Positions 1 to 8,190 of a stretch of 18,154 bases of DNA are shown one piece after another. Position numbers and translations under genes: made by a program. Each line of letters starts with the position of its first letter. The first letter of the stretch is position 1. The notes under the pieces are model-generated. The model was not told where the DNA came from. It worked only from the letters and a program-made list of their open reading frames with translations, and searched no databases. The DNA lies in NCBI GenBank assembly GCA_965602795.1, contig CBFCZR010000018.1:1-18154 (forward strand). The letters are read 5' to 3'. Source of the DNA: Bathyarchaeum sp965602795. GTDB lineage: Archaea > Thermoproteota > Bathyarchaeia > Bathyarchaeales > Bathyarchaeaceae.

Positions 1-1
1 T

Positions 2-634
2 AAAGAAAAAGAAATAGTTAGCATAATTGGACCTAACGGCGCAGGCAAAACCACCTTAGTGAAAACCATCATGGGGTTGCTGCCTGCAAAAACTGGAACC
101 ATCCGCTTCAAAGGCGAAAACATCGAAAAGCTTCATACATACGAAATCGTGAAGAAAGGTGTAGCCTTGATTCCGGAAGGCAGAGAAATTTTCCCCAAAA
201 TGACTGTTGAAGAGAATATGCTTCTAGGCGCTTACACAATAAAGGACAAAAACGCAGTCCACGAATCAAAGGAAAGAGCCTACCAAATATTTCCTGTCCT
301 GAAAAAGAAAGAGAAATCTCTAGCTCAGACTTTAAGCGGAGGGGAACAGCAGATGCTGGTCATATGCAGAAGTCTGATGTCCAATCCTGAACTTTTGATA
401 CTTGATGAGCCTTCGTTAGGTCTGGCACCAATAATTGTGGGAAAGGTGCTGGATACCTTGCGTAAAATAAACGAGGAAGGGGTCACCGTGCTTCTGGTTG
501 AACAGAACATACGCGACTCCTTGAATATCGCCGACAGAGGCTACGTTCTTGAAGACGGCAAAATTATTATAGAGGGCAAAGGCAGAGAACTGCTATCTAA
601 CGACCACATAAAAGAAGTGTATTTAGGCATTTGA
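2..634 (+). CDS. livF: LivF-type branched-chain amino acid ABC transporter ATPase (5' truncated by window edge)
   Basis: Cytoplasmic ATPase of a branched-chain/polar amino acid importer. The frame is open from base 2, so the first strand and true start lie outside the window; 210 residues are visible. Walker A GPNGAGKT is at visible residues 10-17, the ABC signature LSGGEQQ at about 111-117, and Walker B LLILDEP at about 131-137, followed by the EQN of the H-loop-equivalent region. LSGGEQQML and the 'IPEGREIFPKMTVEENMLLG' type of sequence are characteristic of LivF rather than LivG. The gene ends 13 bases before paaK, so the two are probably co-transcribed. The partner LivG is not in the window; livG commonly sits directly before livF, so it may lie just upstream. 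The family is certain; the substrate (branched-chain versus aromatic amino acids) is not determined by sequence. Confidence 0.95.
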   Translation, partial: KEKEIVSIIGPNGAGKTTLVKTIMGLLPAKTGTIRFKGENIEKLHTYEIVKKGVALIPEGREIFPKMTVEENMLLGAYTIKDKNAVHESKERAYQIFPVLKKKEKSLAQTLSGGEQQMLVICRSLMSNPELLILDEPSLGLAPIIVGKVLDTLRKINEEGVTVLLVEQNIRDSLNIADRGYVLEDGKIIIEGKGRELLSNDHIKEVYLGI

Positions 635-647
635 TGGAGAAAAATTT

Positions 648-1964
648 ATGTCGGATATATACTGGAACAAAAAATTCGAAACCGCAACAAGAGACGAAAT
701 CCGGAAACACCAGCTTCTGCTGCTCAAAGAAAAAGTAAAGTTTTGTTACGAAAACACTGAATTTTACAGAAACAAATTCAAAAGCGCAGGAATATCACCA
801 AGCGACATAAAAACACTTGAAGACACTCAAAAAATTCCTTTCACAATAAAGGACGACCTAAGAGACAATTACCCATTCGGAATGGTCGCAGTCCAATTTG
901 ACGACATCGTGGAAATACATGCCTCAAGCGGAACAACCGGAAACCCTGTAGTGGGAGTGTACACCCAAGGCGACATGGATGTTTGGGCGGAATTGATGGC
1001 GCGCTCACTTTACGCCACAGGAGTCAGAAGACAAGATGTAATCCACAACGCTTACGGCTATGGTCTATTCACAGGGGGTCTCGGATTCCATTATGGCGCC
1101 CAGAAAATCGGGTCAACAATCATTCCTGTTAGCGGCGGAATGACCCAGCGACAAATAAAGATAATGAAAGATTTAGGTTCCACAGTTCTGTGTTGTACAC
1201 CCAGTTATGCGATTTACCTTGCTGAGGCAATGAAAGAAGCGGGTGTTGATCCGCGAAAGGACCTCAAGCTAAGGCTAGGCCATTTTGGGGCAGAACCTTG
1301 GTCAGAGCGAATAAGGGAAAGGGTTGAGACTGAAATGGGAGTTGAAGCTTTTGACATCTACGGATTGACGGAACTGTGTGGTCCAGGCGTCTCGGTGGAA
1401 TGCACCGAACATAACGGACTGCACATCTGGGAAGACCACTTCCTCATTGAAACCATTGACCCGAAAACTGGCGAAGTGTTACCCGCTGGAGAAGAAGGCG
1501 AGCTGGTCTTTACGACACTCACAAAAACAGGCTTACCCCTATTACGATTCAGAACAAGAGACATATCAGTTATCGAAACCGAAAAATGTGGTTGTGGAAG
1601 AACCCATTCCAGAATGATGAGAGTAACAGGCAGATCCGACGACATGCTGATAATACGGGGCGTTAATGTGTTTCCCTCACAGATCGAATACGTCATAATG
1701 GGCTTCCCAGAATTAGCTGCACAATATCAAATAGTTCTTGACAGGCCAGGAGCACTGGACGTATTCACCATAAAAGCAGAATTGACAGAGCAAACCTCAA
1801 AGAGACCACAAAAGGAGCTGGATACATTAAAGCTCAGAATCAGACAGAAGGTAAACAACATAACTGGGATTTCACCGATTGTCGAGCTAGTGAAGCCTGG
1901 CGAACTTCCTAGAAGCGTGGGAAAAGCAAAAAGAGTTTTGGATATGCGTTCAGGCAAGATTTGA
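648..1964 (+). CDS. paaK: Phenylacetate-CoA ligase family (AMP-forming arylacetate-CoA ligase)
   Basis: An adenylate-forming enzyme that converts phenylacetate or a related aryl acid, ATP and CoA to the aryl-CoA thioester, AMP and PPi. The 438-residue length is normal for PaaK. The phosphate-binding loop SSGTTG is at residues 93-98, the YGLTE adenylation motif at 238-242, and the hinge/C-terminal TGRSDDMLIIRGVNVFPSQIE-type segment starts at 327. A CGCGR pair before the hinge is also typical of PaaK. The ATG at 648 is preceded by GGAG at 636-639, 8 bases away. It sits between livF and iorA and is probably in the same transcript. Indolepyruvate oxidoreductase makes arylacetyl-CoA, so this ligase may either activate arylacetates or run toward free acid; the direction cannot be read from sequence. 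The substrate could also be another small aryl or acyl acid. Confidence 0.93.
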   Translation: MSDIYWNKKFETATRDEIRKHQLLLLKEKVKFCYENTEFYRNKFKSAGISPSDIKTLEDTQKIPFTIKDDLRDNYPFGMVAVQFDDIVEIHASSGTTGNPVVGVYTQGDMDVWAELMARSLYATGVRRQDVIHNAYGYGLFTGGLGFHYGAQKIGSTIIPVSGGMTQRQIKIMKDLGSTVLCCTPSYAIYLAEAMKEAGVDPRKDLKLRLGHFGAEPWSERIRERVETEMGVEAFDIYGLTELCGPGVSVECTEHNGLHIWEDHFLIETIDPKTGEVLPAGEEGELVFTTLTKTGLPLLRFRTRDISVIETEKCGCGRTHSRMMRVTGRSDDMLIIRGVNVFPSQIEYVIMGFPELAAQYQIVLDRPGALDVFTIKAELTEQTSKRPQKELDTLKLRIRQKVNNITGISPIVELVKPGELPRSVGKAKRVLDMRSGKI

Positions 1965-1977
1965 AGGCTTCCGCGGT

Positions 1978-4167
1978 ATGAATGCGAAGATTGCAGTTGA
2001 CAAACCGGGCAGTTTCCTTTTGCTCAACGGAGATGAAGCAGTTGCAAGAGGAGCCGTAGAAGCCGGAGTCAAAGTAGCATCTTCATATCCTGGAACCCCC
2101 TCCACGGAGATTCTGGAAACCATAGCGGAGGCAGCCAAGAATTTTGGGATATACGCTGAATGGAGCATAAACGAGATAGTGGCATTGGAAGTGGCTGCAG
2201 GCGCATCCATGGCAGGGGAAAGAGCAATCGTTTCCATGAAGCATGTGGGATTGAATGTAGCCTCTGACGCTGCGATGACTCTGGCTTACACGGGTGTTAT
2301 TGGCGGTTTGGTCATTGCTGTCTGCGACGACCCGGCTATGTACAGCAGCCAGAACGAACAGGACACCCGATATTTTGCTGTGCACTCAGACATTCCTCTT
2401 CTGGATGCAGCCAACCCTCAAGAAGCACTGGACATGACTAGAGAGGCGTTCAAAATAAGCGAGCAATTGCAGTTGCCCGTGATTGTTCGTTTAACCACTC
2501 GGGTGGCTCATGGGAAAGCAAGAGTGAAAATTAGCGAGATTGCCAAGCGTTCCCGAAGAGCTGAGTTTGATAAGGATGCTTCCAGATGGGTTATGGTTCC
2601 CTCTAACGCTATTAGGCGGCACAGGGTCCTTAAGGAAAAGCTGCAATCGGCAACGGAGATTGTGAACAGCTCAAATTTCAATGTAATAGAGGATAATGGA
2701 AAAGAAATTGGGATTGTGGGCAGCGGGATAGGCTATTACTATGCAAGGTCCGTGTTGGATACAAGTAAATTTTCGTGGCTGAAATTGGGTTTCGTCTACC
2801 CGTTTCCTACAGAATTATTCAAGCGTTTTGCGTCTAAAGTGAAAAAGGTAATTGTGGTCGAAGAATTAAGACCCTTCATCGAAAACAACGTCAAATGTCT
2901 GCATCCTAAAATATTGGGAAAAACCAAGACAGATTTAGAGGAAATCGGCGAATTTAGTCCAGATGTCATTAAGGACGCTTTTGTAGGCTTGGGATTATGT
3001 GGGAAGACTGAACTGCAAGAAGAGTTGGATCTGCCCATCCGCCCCCCAGTGCTCTGTCCAGGATGCCCACACAGAGCTTTCTATTATGCTCTAAATACTG
3101 TTAACCAATTTGTTGATTGTAACCCCAAAAAATGTAATGGCTGCGTCGTATGCGAGTACGCTTGCTCTATGGAGAAAGAAAAAACCTTCAATCCCCTCAA
3201 ATCCAGAATAAGAGCTGTGAGACTTGATGCACTATCCAATATGGCAATGGCCTGCAGAACCTGCGAGGACGCGCCATGCGTTGCGGCTTGTCCAAAAGAT
3301 GCGTTAAGCCAGTCAACCGAAGATGGAACAATAGCAGTCGATGAGGAAAAATGCGATGGATGCGGTTGGTGCATCCCAGCTTGTGAATACGGGGCAATAA
3401 CTCTGCACCCTGAAACCATGAAAGCTATCGTGTGCGACACATGTGATGGCGATCCTGTGTGCGTTCAGTGGTGCCCAGAAAGTGCACTGAGCCTTAAGGG
3501 CAAGACAAAAGACAAAATCGTCACAGGGGACATAGGCTGCTACACTCTAGGGTTTATGCCGCCAGTAAACACAGTTCAGACCTGTCTCTGTATGGGCGCC
3601 GGAATTTCACAGGCTGCAGGCATGGTTAACGCTGGGGTTAAAGACAAAGTTTTTGCGGTTATTGGCGACTCAACATTTTTTCATGGTGGAATGCCTGGTT
3701 TACTCAACTTAGCTTACAACAAATCGAACGTCTGTGTGATTATACTAGATAACAATACTGTGGCAATGACTGGGCACCAGCCGACACCGGGCTCAGGAAA
3801 AAACGCATTAGGCGAACAAACAAAAATCATAGAACTCGCGGAAGTTGCCCGAAGTTTGGGAATCGAAACAGTGGAAATTGTTGACCCCTACGATGTAGAA
3901 GGGACACGGAAAGCTATAAGAAAAATTTTGGATTATCATGGTCCCTCGGTTATCATATCTCGGAGACCTTGTCCTCTTTTGGTTAAACGGGGTCCAACAA
4001 GAGAGGTTTTGGAGGAATGTAATGGATGTGGCGTGTGCGTTGAACAGTTTGGCTGCCCAGCGATTTCCCTCACTTCCGAACGCGCCGAGATTGACCCGAC
4101 CCTCTGTTACGGTTGTGGCGTCTGCGAAATGATTTGTCCTTTTGAGGCTATAAGGAGTAAAGAGTAG
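1978..4167 (+). CDS. iorA: Indolepyruvate:ferredoxin oxidoreductase alpha subunit with an inserted four-cluster polyferredoxin domain
   Basis: Catalytic TPP subunit of the enzyme that oxidatively decarboxylates aryl 2-oxo acids (indolepyruvate, phenylpyruvate) to arylacyl-CoA, reducing ferredoxin. The pyrimidine-binding half comes first (SSYPGTPSTEI near residue 36), then CPGCPH at 360-365, DIGCYTLG from 518, the TPP/Mg loop GDSTFFHGG and NNTVAMTGHQPTPG. The C-terminus has the usual two [4Fe-4S] motifs (CNGCGVC, CYGCGVC). Unusually, residues of about 382-515 between CPGCPH and DIGC form an additional ferredoxin with four cysteine quartets: CxxCxxCxxxC from C386, CxxCxxxxCxxxC, CxxCxxCxxxC and CxxCxxxxxCxxxC. 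This order matches CooF/HycB/DmsB electron-transfer subunits. It brings the protein to 729 residues against roughly 600 in ordinary IorA, and to six predicted clusters. The reading frame is intact through the insert. iorB follows after one base. Confidence 0.95.
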   Translation: MNAKIAVDKPGSFLLLNGDEAVARGAVEAGVKVASSYPGTPSTEILETIAEAAKNFGIYAEWSINEIVALEVAAGASMAGERAIVSMKHVGLNVASDAAMTLAYTGVIGGLVIAVCDDPAMYSSQNEQDTRYFAVHSDIPLLDAANPQEALDMTREAFKISEQLQLPVIVRLTTRVAHGKARVKISEIAKRSRRAEFDKDASRWVMVPSNAIRRHRVLKEKLQSATEIVNSSNFNVIEDNGKEIGIVGSGIGYYYARSVLDTSKFSWLKLGFVYPFPTELFKRFASKVKKVIVVEELRPFIENNVKCLHPKILGKTKTDLEEIGEFSPDVIKDAFVGLGLCGKTELQEELDLPIRPPVLCPGCPHRAFYYALNTVNQFVDCNPKKCNGCVVCEYACSMEKEKTFNPLKSRIRAVRLDALSNMAMACRTCEDAPCVAACPKDALSQSTEDGTIAVDEEKCDGCGWCIPACEYGAITLHPETMKAIVCDTCDGDPVCVQWCPESALSLKGKTKDKIVTGDIGCYTLGFMPPVNTVQTCLCMGAGISQAAGMVNAGVKDKVFAVIGDSTFFHGGMPGLLNLAYNKSNVCVIILDNNTVAMTGHQPTPGSGKNALGEQTKIIELAEVARSLGIETVEIVDPYDVEGTRKAIRKILDYHGPSVIISRRPCPLLVKRGPTREVLEECNGCGVCVEQFGCPAISLTSERAEIDPTLCYGCGVCEMICPFEAIRSKE

Positions 4168-4168
4168 T

Positions 4169-4759
4169 ATGGTAATGAACATTGTTTTTTCGGGCGTAGG
4201 CGGACAAGGCATCGTTGTGGCAAGTGACATTTTTTGTGAGGCTGCTCTCATGGATGGCTTGGATGTTGCGAAGGCGGAAGTTCATGGGATGGCGCAGAGA
4301 GGCGGTTCAATTGTTGCGCATGTTAGGGTTGGCGAAAAGGTTCATGCTCCGTTGATAGAGACGGGGACGGCTGATGTGATATTGGGTTTTGAGCTGCTTG
4401 AAGCTGCAAGAGTTCTCCCAATGCTGAATAAAGGTGGAACGGTTATAGTGAACACCAAATATATTCAGCCTAGCACATCTGCTGCTGCAGCATCGGGTTT
4501 GGATGATGAAAAGATTTTGGACATACTGAGAGGCAGGGCACACAAAGTGATTGAAATTGATGGAATAGACATAGCCACCAAACTTGGAAATCTTCTTGTA
4601 GTCAACACAATCCTTCTCGGCGCGCTCTCAGCTATTCCAGAGAACCTAGTTAAACCCGAGTCTATAGAGAAGGCTATCGCCGGCAGACTCAAGCAGAAAT
4701 ATGTAGCGCTTAACCTTGAAGCCTTCAAAATAGGCAGAAAACGGGTTAATTTGGGTTAA
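4169..4759 (+). CDS. iorB: Indolepyruvate:ferredoxin oxidoreductase beta subunit
   Basis: Gamma-domain partner of IorA in the 2-oxoacid:ferredoxin oxidoreductase superfamily; together the subunits form the cytoplasmic aryl-2-oxoacid oxidoreductase. The 196-residue length is normal. The N-terminus carries GVGGQG at residues 9-14, and EVHGMAQRGG at 37-46 is the hallmark of IorB. No iron-sulfur motifs are present, as expected. The start is one base after the iorA stop, so translation is probably coupled; an alternative ATG two codons downstream (4175) cannot be excluded. A tandem GGGTTAAT repeat followed by its inverted partner overlaps the last codons and the stop. Confidence 0.96.
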   Translation: MVMNIVFSGVGGQGIVVASDIFCEAALMDGLDVAKAEVHGMAQRGGSIVAHVRVGEKVHAPLIETGTADVILGFELLEAARVLPMLNKGGTVIVNTKYIQPSTSAAAASGLDDEKILDILRGRAHKVIEIDGIDIATKLGNLLVVNTILLGALSAIPENLVKPESIEKAIAGRLKQKYVALNLEAFKIGRKRVNLG

Positions 4760-4770
4760 TTTTATTAACC
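4743..4770 (+). repeat. Tandem GGGTTAATTT repeat plus inverted ATTAACC at the iorB end
   Basis: GGGTTAATTT occurs twice head to tail (4743-4752 and 4753-4762). The second copy forms a perfect 7-base inverted repeat with ATTAACC at 4764-4770 around a three-T loop. The element covers the iorB stop codon and lies about 40 bases upstream of the solute-binding protein gene. It could be an operator, a 3' RNA hairpin or a processing site; sequence alone does not decide. Confidence 0.45.
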
Positions 4771-4808
4771 GTCCGATTACAATACTTACGAATCTAGAGG
4801 AAACCAAG

Positions 4809-6179
4809 ATGGTAAATACTAAACTAGTTGCCGCCGTCGTTATCGTGATTGTTGTCATCGGAGCTGTTGCTGCATGGCAATTAATGCCAACATCTGAACA
4901 AGAAACTATCAAAATAGGTCTAGTTGCCCCTCTCGAAATACCTGTCGGACAAGACATGGACCGAGCCGCCAAAATGGCAGCTGAAGAAATTAACGCTGCT
5001 GGCGGAATTTACGTTGAATCTTTGGGTAAAAGCCTTAACATAGAAATAGTGATTGCAAACACAAAAACCGCTGATCCAACTGTTGCCTCAACTGAGGTCA
5101 CGCGAGTTGTAGACCAAGGCGTTGACGTCCTTATCGGAGGATTCGGAAGCAGTGCCACCCTTGCAGGTCAAGTATATGCTGTAGAACAAAAAGTTCCATT
5201 CGTTATAACGGGAGCTTCAACTCACCTTGTTACAAGAAGAGGCTTTCTTCCAGACGGGCACGCTCAAAAAATAGACGACCCAGAAGGAATGAGTTACATG
5301 TTCCACTACTGCACTACAGTTTACCACTACTCAGAGACAGTTGCATATTTCTTCGCTGAAGCCATGAAACCTCTGCTTGAGAGCGAATACGGCATTTCAA
5401 GGAATCTTAGGCTTGCAGTCTTGTACCGTAACGACGCTTACGGACAAGGAGTATGGGACGCAACCAAACATTACATAGAAACCGACAACCTTCCAATCGA
5501 TATTGTCGCTGAAGAAAGCTACCAAACAACTGCAACAACCTTCCAAACCGAACTAAACAAAGTCAAAAACGCTGATCCCGACGCTGTATATGTCGTAGAT
5601 TTCACAACAAACACTGCCATCATCTACAAACAAGGTCAAAGCGATGTTGGATTAAACAGCATCTACATAGCAGTTGAATGCTGTGAAGAACCAGAATTCT
5701 ACACTGCACTAGGGCAATGGGGCGATTACCAGTTGCTGGAATCCAAATTCGCTTCATATGCTGATGTAGATGGTGAATTCTACTTGCCAATGATGGACAC
5801 CTACGTTGCAGACTACGAAGCAGAATATGGTCAAGTTCCAGGAATGATGGGTGCAGACACCTACGACGCATTCTATATCGTAAAAGACGCTATTGAACGA
5901 GCAGGAACCCTAGAAAAGAGTGCAGTTAGAGACGCCATAGAATCATGCGACATGGACCAGATGCTGATCATAACTGAAACAGGCAAAATCGAATTCGGCA
6001 CAGATGAAGACAACTACCATGAAATTGCACCATTCACTTTTGTGGAGCAGCTATTCTACGATGAAACATTGGGCGAATCCAGACCACTGGTAATCTGGCC
6101 TGAGACCGCCCCAGTAGTGGGCCCAATAAAGCAGACGGATTTTGTGCTTCCCGACGACTATGAACCAGGAAGTCCATGA
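4809..6179 (+). CDS. livK: Branched-chain amino acid-type ABC transporter substrate-binding protein
   Basis: Extracytoplasmic solute-binding protein of the Leu/Ile/Val-binding family (Peripla_BP_6, type I fold), 456 residues. The N-terminus has one hydrophobic segment (about residues 6-23) after a short basic start. No lipobox cysteine is present, so it is either a membrane-anchored binding protein, common in archaea, or cleaved by signal peptidase. IKIGLVAPLEIPVGQDMDRAAKMAAEEINAAGG matches the family's opening strand and helix, and the DVLIGGFGSSAT ligand-loop region follows. GAGG at 4797-4800 lies 8 bases before the ATG. It is separated from livH by a T-rich tract, so it may be made in excess of the permeases, as is usual for binding proteins. 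Its neighbours (IorAB, PaaK) suggest aromatic amino acids or aryl acids as possible ligands, but this is inference. Confidence 0.93.
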   Translation: MVNTKLVAAVVIVIVVIGAVAAWQLMPTSEQETIKIGLVAPLEIPVGQDMDRAAKMAAEEINAAGGIYVESLGKSLNIEIVIANTKTADPTVASTEVTRVVDQGVDVLIGGFGSSATLAGQVYAVEQKVPFVITGASTHLVTRRGFLPDGHAQKIDDPEGMSYMFHYCTTVYHYSETVAYFFAEAMKPLLESEYGISRNLRLAVLYRNDAYGQGVWDATKHYIETDNLPIDIVAEESYQTTATTFQTELNKVKNADPDAVYVVDFTTNTAIIYKQGQSDVGLNSIYIAVECCEEPEFYTALGQWGDYQLLESKFASYADVDGEFYLPMMDTYVADYEAEYGQVPGMMGADTYDAFYIVKDAIERAGTLEKSAVRDAIESCDMDQMLIITETGKIEFGTDEDNYHEIAPFTFVEQLFYDETLGESRPLVIWPETAPVVGPIKQTDFVLPDDYEPGSP

Positions 6180-6213
6180 GAGTAACTTCGGTCAGATGGA
6201 ACTTCCCAACCAT

Positions 6214-6236
6214 CCTTTTTTCTTTGTTTTCTTCTT
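6214..6236 (+). terminator. T-rich transcription termination tract after the solute-binding protein gene
   Basis: An almost uninterrupted pyrimidine run rich in T (T6 then T4 blocks) begins 35 bases after the livK-like stop. Archaeal RNA polymerase terminates intrinsically at such tracts without a hairpin. It probably ends or attenuates the upstream transcript before livH. Confidence 0.5.
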
Positions 6237-6242
6237 GAATTA

Positions 6243-6252
6243 CGCTTATAAC
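6243..6252 (+). promoter_or_regulatory. Possible TATA box for livH
   Basis: CGCTTATAAC lies between the T-tract and livH. A start site about 26 bases downstream (near 6273) would leave a leader of about 25 bases. No clear SD precedes the livH ATG. Moderate support only; a second AT-rich stretch (AAAATATAG near 6266) is also possible. Confidence 0.35.
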
Positions 6253-6297
6253 CTATGTTTGCTGTAAAATATAGCTAAAAACGCGGTTGAAACACAA

Positions 6298-7161
6298 ATG
6301 ATTGATGCCACGACTCTGATTTGGGGCGTTGCTATAGGCTGCATTTACGTTTTGCTAGCTACCGGATTAAATCTGATTTTTGGGGTAATGAAACTTGTGA
6401 ATTTTGCCCACGGCGAACTTTTGATGGTGGGCGCTTATGTGAGCTACTCAGTTACTACAGCATTAGGATTAGATGTCTATTTGTCAGTGTTCGTGTCGAT
6501 GGGAGTGGTCGCATTAGTTGGATTGGCTGTTGAAAGGTTAGCATTCCGCAGGGTTTTGGGTGCAGATAAGCTCAACGAAATTTTTGTAAGCCTTGGGTTG
6601 ATTCTAATTTTTGACAATGTTGCTGTTTTGATATGGGGTGAAAACTCTAAATGGCTCACCAGCTCCTTCGAGGGAATGAGCGTACGTCTGGGTGAAGTGT
6701 TCCTCAGTTATGATATGCTGATTGCTTTTGCGTTTGTGGTTGCCATACTTGTTGGGTTGATATTTTTGATTAAGAAAACCAAGATAGGCATGGCTATGAG
6801 AGCAACCAGCCAAAAAAGCCAAGCCGCAAAGCTGATGGGAATAAACATTGAACACGTTTACATCTTCACGTTTGTGTTAGGTGCTGCGTTAGCTGGAGCT
6901 GCAGGCTCACTTTACGGAATAATTTTTCCTTTCAACCCATACATAGGGGCACTACCAACCATCAAAGCGTTCGCGATCATAATCTTGGGTGGGCTAGGAA
7001 GCATACCCGGAGCCATAATCGGCGGGCTTCTATACGGAATCGCCGAGCAATCGGCAGTCGCAGCACTCAGCGGCATCTGGGGAGACGCCGTCGCATTTTC
7101 GCTTCTAATAATTGTTCTAATCGTTCGACCAAAAGGGCTTTTTGGAGAGAGGGGCGACTAA
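6298..7161 (+). CDS. livH: LivH-type branched-chain amino acid ABC transporter permease
   Basis: Integral membrane permease of the importer, 287 residues with about eight hydrophobic segments. The N-terminal GLNLIFGVMKLVNFAHGELLMVGAY is a strong LivH signature. The cytoplasmic ATPase-contact (EAA-like) loop is at KIGMAMRATSQKSQAAKLMGI, and a GGLGSIPGAIIGGLLYGI segment lies near the C-terminus. The ATG at 6298 starts just before the first hydrophobic stretch. Its stop is directly adjacent to the livM ATG (TAAATG), so the two permeases are co-translated in one operon. It works with LivM, LivF and a LivG that is not visible here. Confidence 0.95.
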   Translation: MIDATTLIWGVAIGCIYVLLATGLNLIFGVMKLVNFAHGELLMVGAYVSYSVTTALGLDVYLSVFVSMGVVALVGLAVERLAFRRVLGADKLNEIFVSLGLILIFDNVAVLIWGENSKWLTSSFEGMSVRLGEVFLSYDMLIAFAFVVAILVGLIFLIKKTKIGMAMRATSQKSQAAKLMGINIEHVYIFTFVLGAALAGAAGSLYGIIFPFNPYIGALPTIKAFAIIILGGLGSIPGAIIGGLLYGIAEQSAVAALSGIWGDAVAFSLLIIVLIVRPKGLFGERGD

Positions 7162-8190
7162 ATGTTCACCAAAGAAAACTTCCTTAAGCTCGTGCAAACC
7201 ACAAAAGGTAGAATAGCCCTAGCGGCAATCGCAGCTTCTTTTGTTATCCCTCTTGTATTAAGAGATAATTACATGCTTCAGATTTTAACACTCATTGTAA
7301 TCTTCACAATATACGCATCAAGCTGGAATCTACTTGCCAGCTCAGGACAGGGTTCACTTGGGCACGCAGCCTTCCTAGGAATAGGCGGATTTACGTCATC
7401 ACTGCTTGCAATAAATCTGGGCGTACCCCCAATAATCGGAATCTTCATAGCAGGCGCCTTATCCGCAGCAATCGGCTTCTTGATAGGCATCACATGCGTG
7501 AGACTGAAAGCATGGTTCCTAGCCATGGTGACTTTCGGTTTTTCGATTATTGCAGAAACTCTATTCAGCGAATTCGATGACGTCACCCACGCCATTCTCG
7601 GCTTCCGACCCCCTCCTCTACTGTTTTCTCAGAGATTGCCATTTTACTACTTTGCAGTTTTAATCAGCATAACATCAGTGGCCATAATCTATTTCATAAT
7701 GAAGTCAAAAATGGGTTTGGCTTTCAGGGCTATACACCAAAATACAGCAGAAGCAAGGATGATTGGCATAAACACCGCCAAATACAAGTTGTATGCCTTT
7801 GTGCTTAGCACATTTTTTGCTGGCTTATCTGGAGCAATCTATGCTCACTTTCAAAGATATATACACATTTCAATATTTTCTGCGGACAATTCGTTTAAGC
7901 CGCTGATGATGTCCGTAATCGGAGGTCTGGGCACAATTGAAGGGCCAATCATAGGCTCAGTTGTAATGGTTTTCATTGACCATTTTCTGGTAAACATAGA
8001 CCCGTTTCTGAATTCTGCTCTAAGCCCACTATTTCCCGCAGTAAGCAATGTTGGACCATCCATAAGGTTAGTTGGCTTAGGCATCTTTCTTGTCATAGTT
8101 GTTGTTCTCTTGCCAAAAGGGATATCCTCGTTGCTGCGTAAAGTGTATCACTACATACGCACAGAACCAAGCAAAAGTGAGAAACCATGA
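7162..8190 (+). CDS. livM: LivM-type branched-chain amino acid ABC transporter permease
   Basis: Second permease subunit, 342 residues and strongly hydrophobic. Family marks are SGQGSLGHAAFLGIGGFTSSLL in the N-terminal third, an EAA-like loop KMGLAFRAIHQNTAEARMIGIN, and GGLGTIEGPIIGSVV. The C-terminal tail is basic and probably cytoplasmic. The start abuts the livH stop without spacer, and its stop overlaps the thioesterase start by four bases (ATGA). This tight arrangement ties the thioesterase to the transporter operon. Unlike some bacterial LivM-LivG fusions, no ATPase domain is attached. Confidence 0.95.
   Translation: MFTKENFLKLVQTTKGRIALAAIAASFVIPLVLRDNYMLQILTLIVIFTIYASSWNLLASSGQGSLGHAAFLGIGGFTSSLLAINLGVPPIIGIFIAGALSAAIGFLIGITCVRLKAWFLAMVTFGFSIIAETLFSEFDDVTHAILGFRPPPLLFSQRLPFYYFAVLISITSVAIIYFIMKSKMGLAFRAIHQNTAEARMIGINTAKYKLYAFVLSTFFAGLSGAIYAHFQRYIHISIFSADNSFKPLMMSVIGGLGTIEGPIIGSVVMVFIDHFLVNIDPFLNSALSPLFPAVSNVGPSIRLVGLGIFLVIVVVLLPKGISSLLRKVYHYIRTEPSKSEKP

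Noticed and set aside
3808..4251. 147-codon minus strand frame across the iorA/iorB junction
   Set aside because: It overlaps two well-supported genes in antisense and has no family resemblance.
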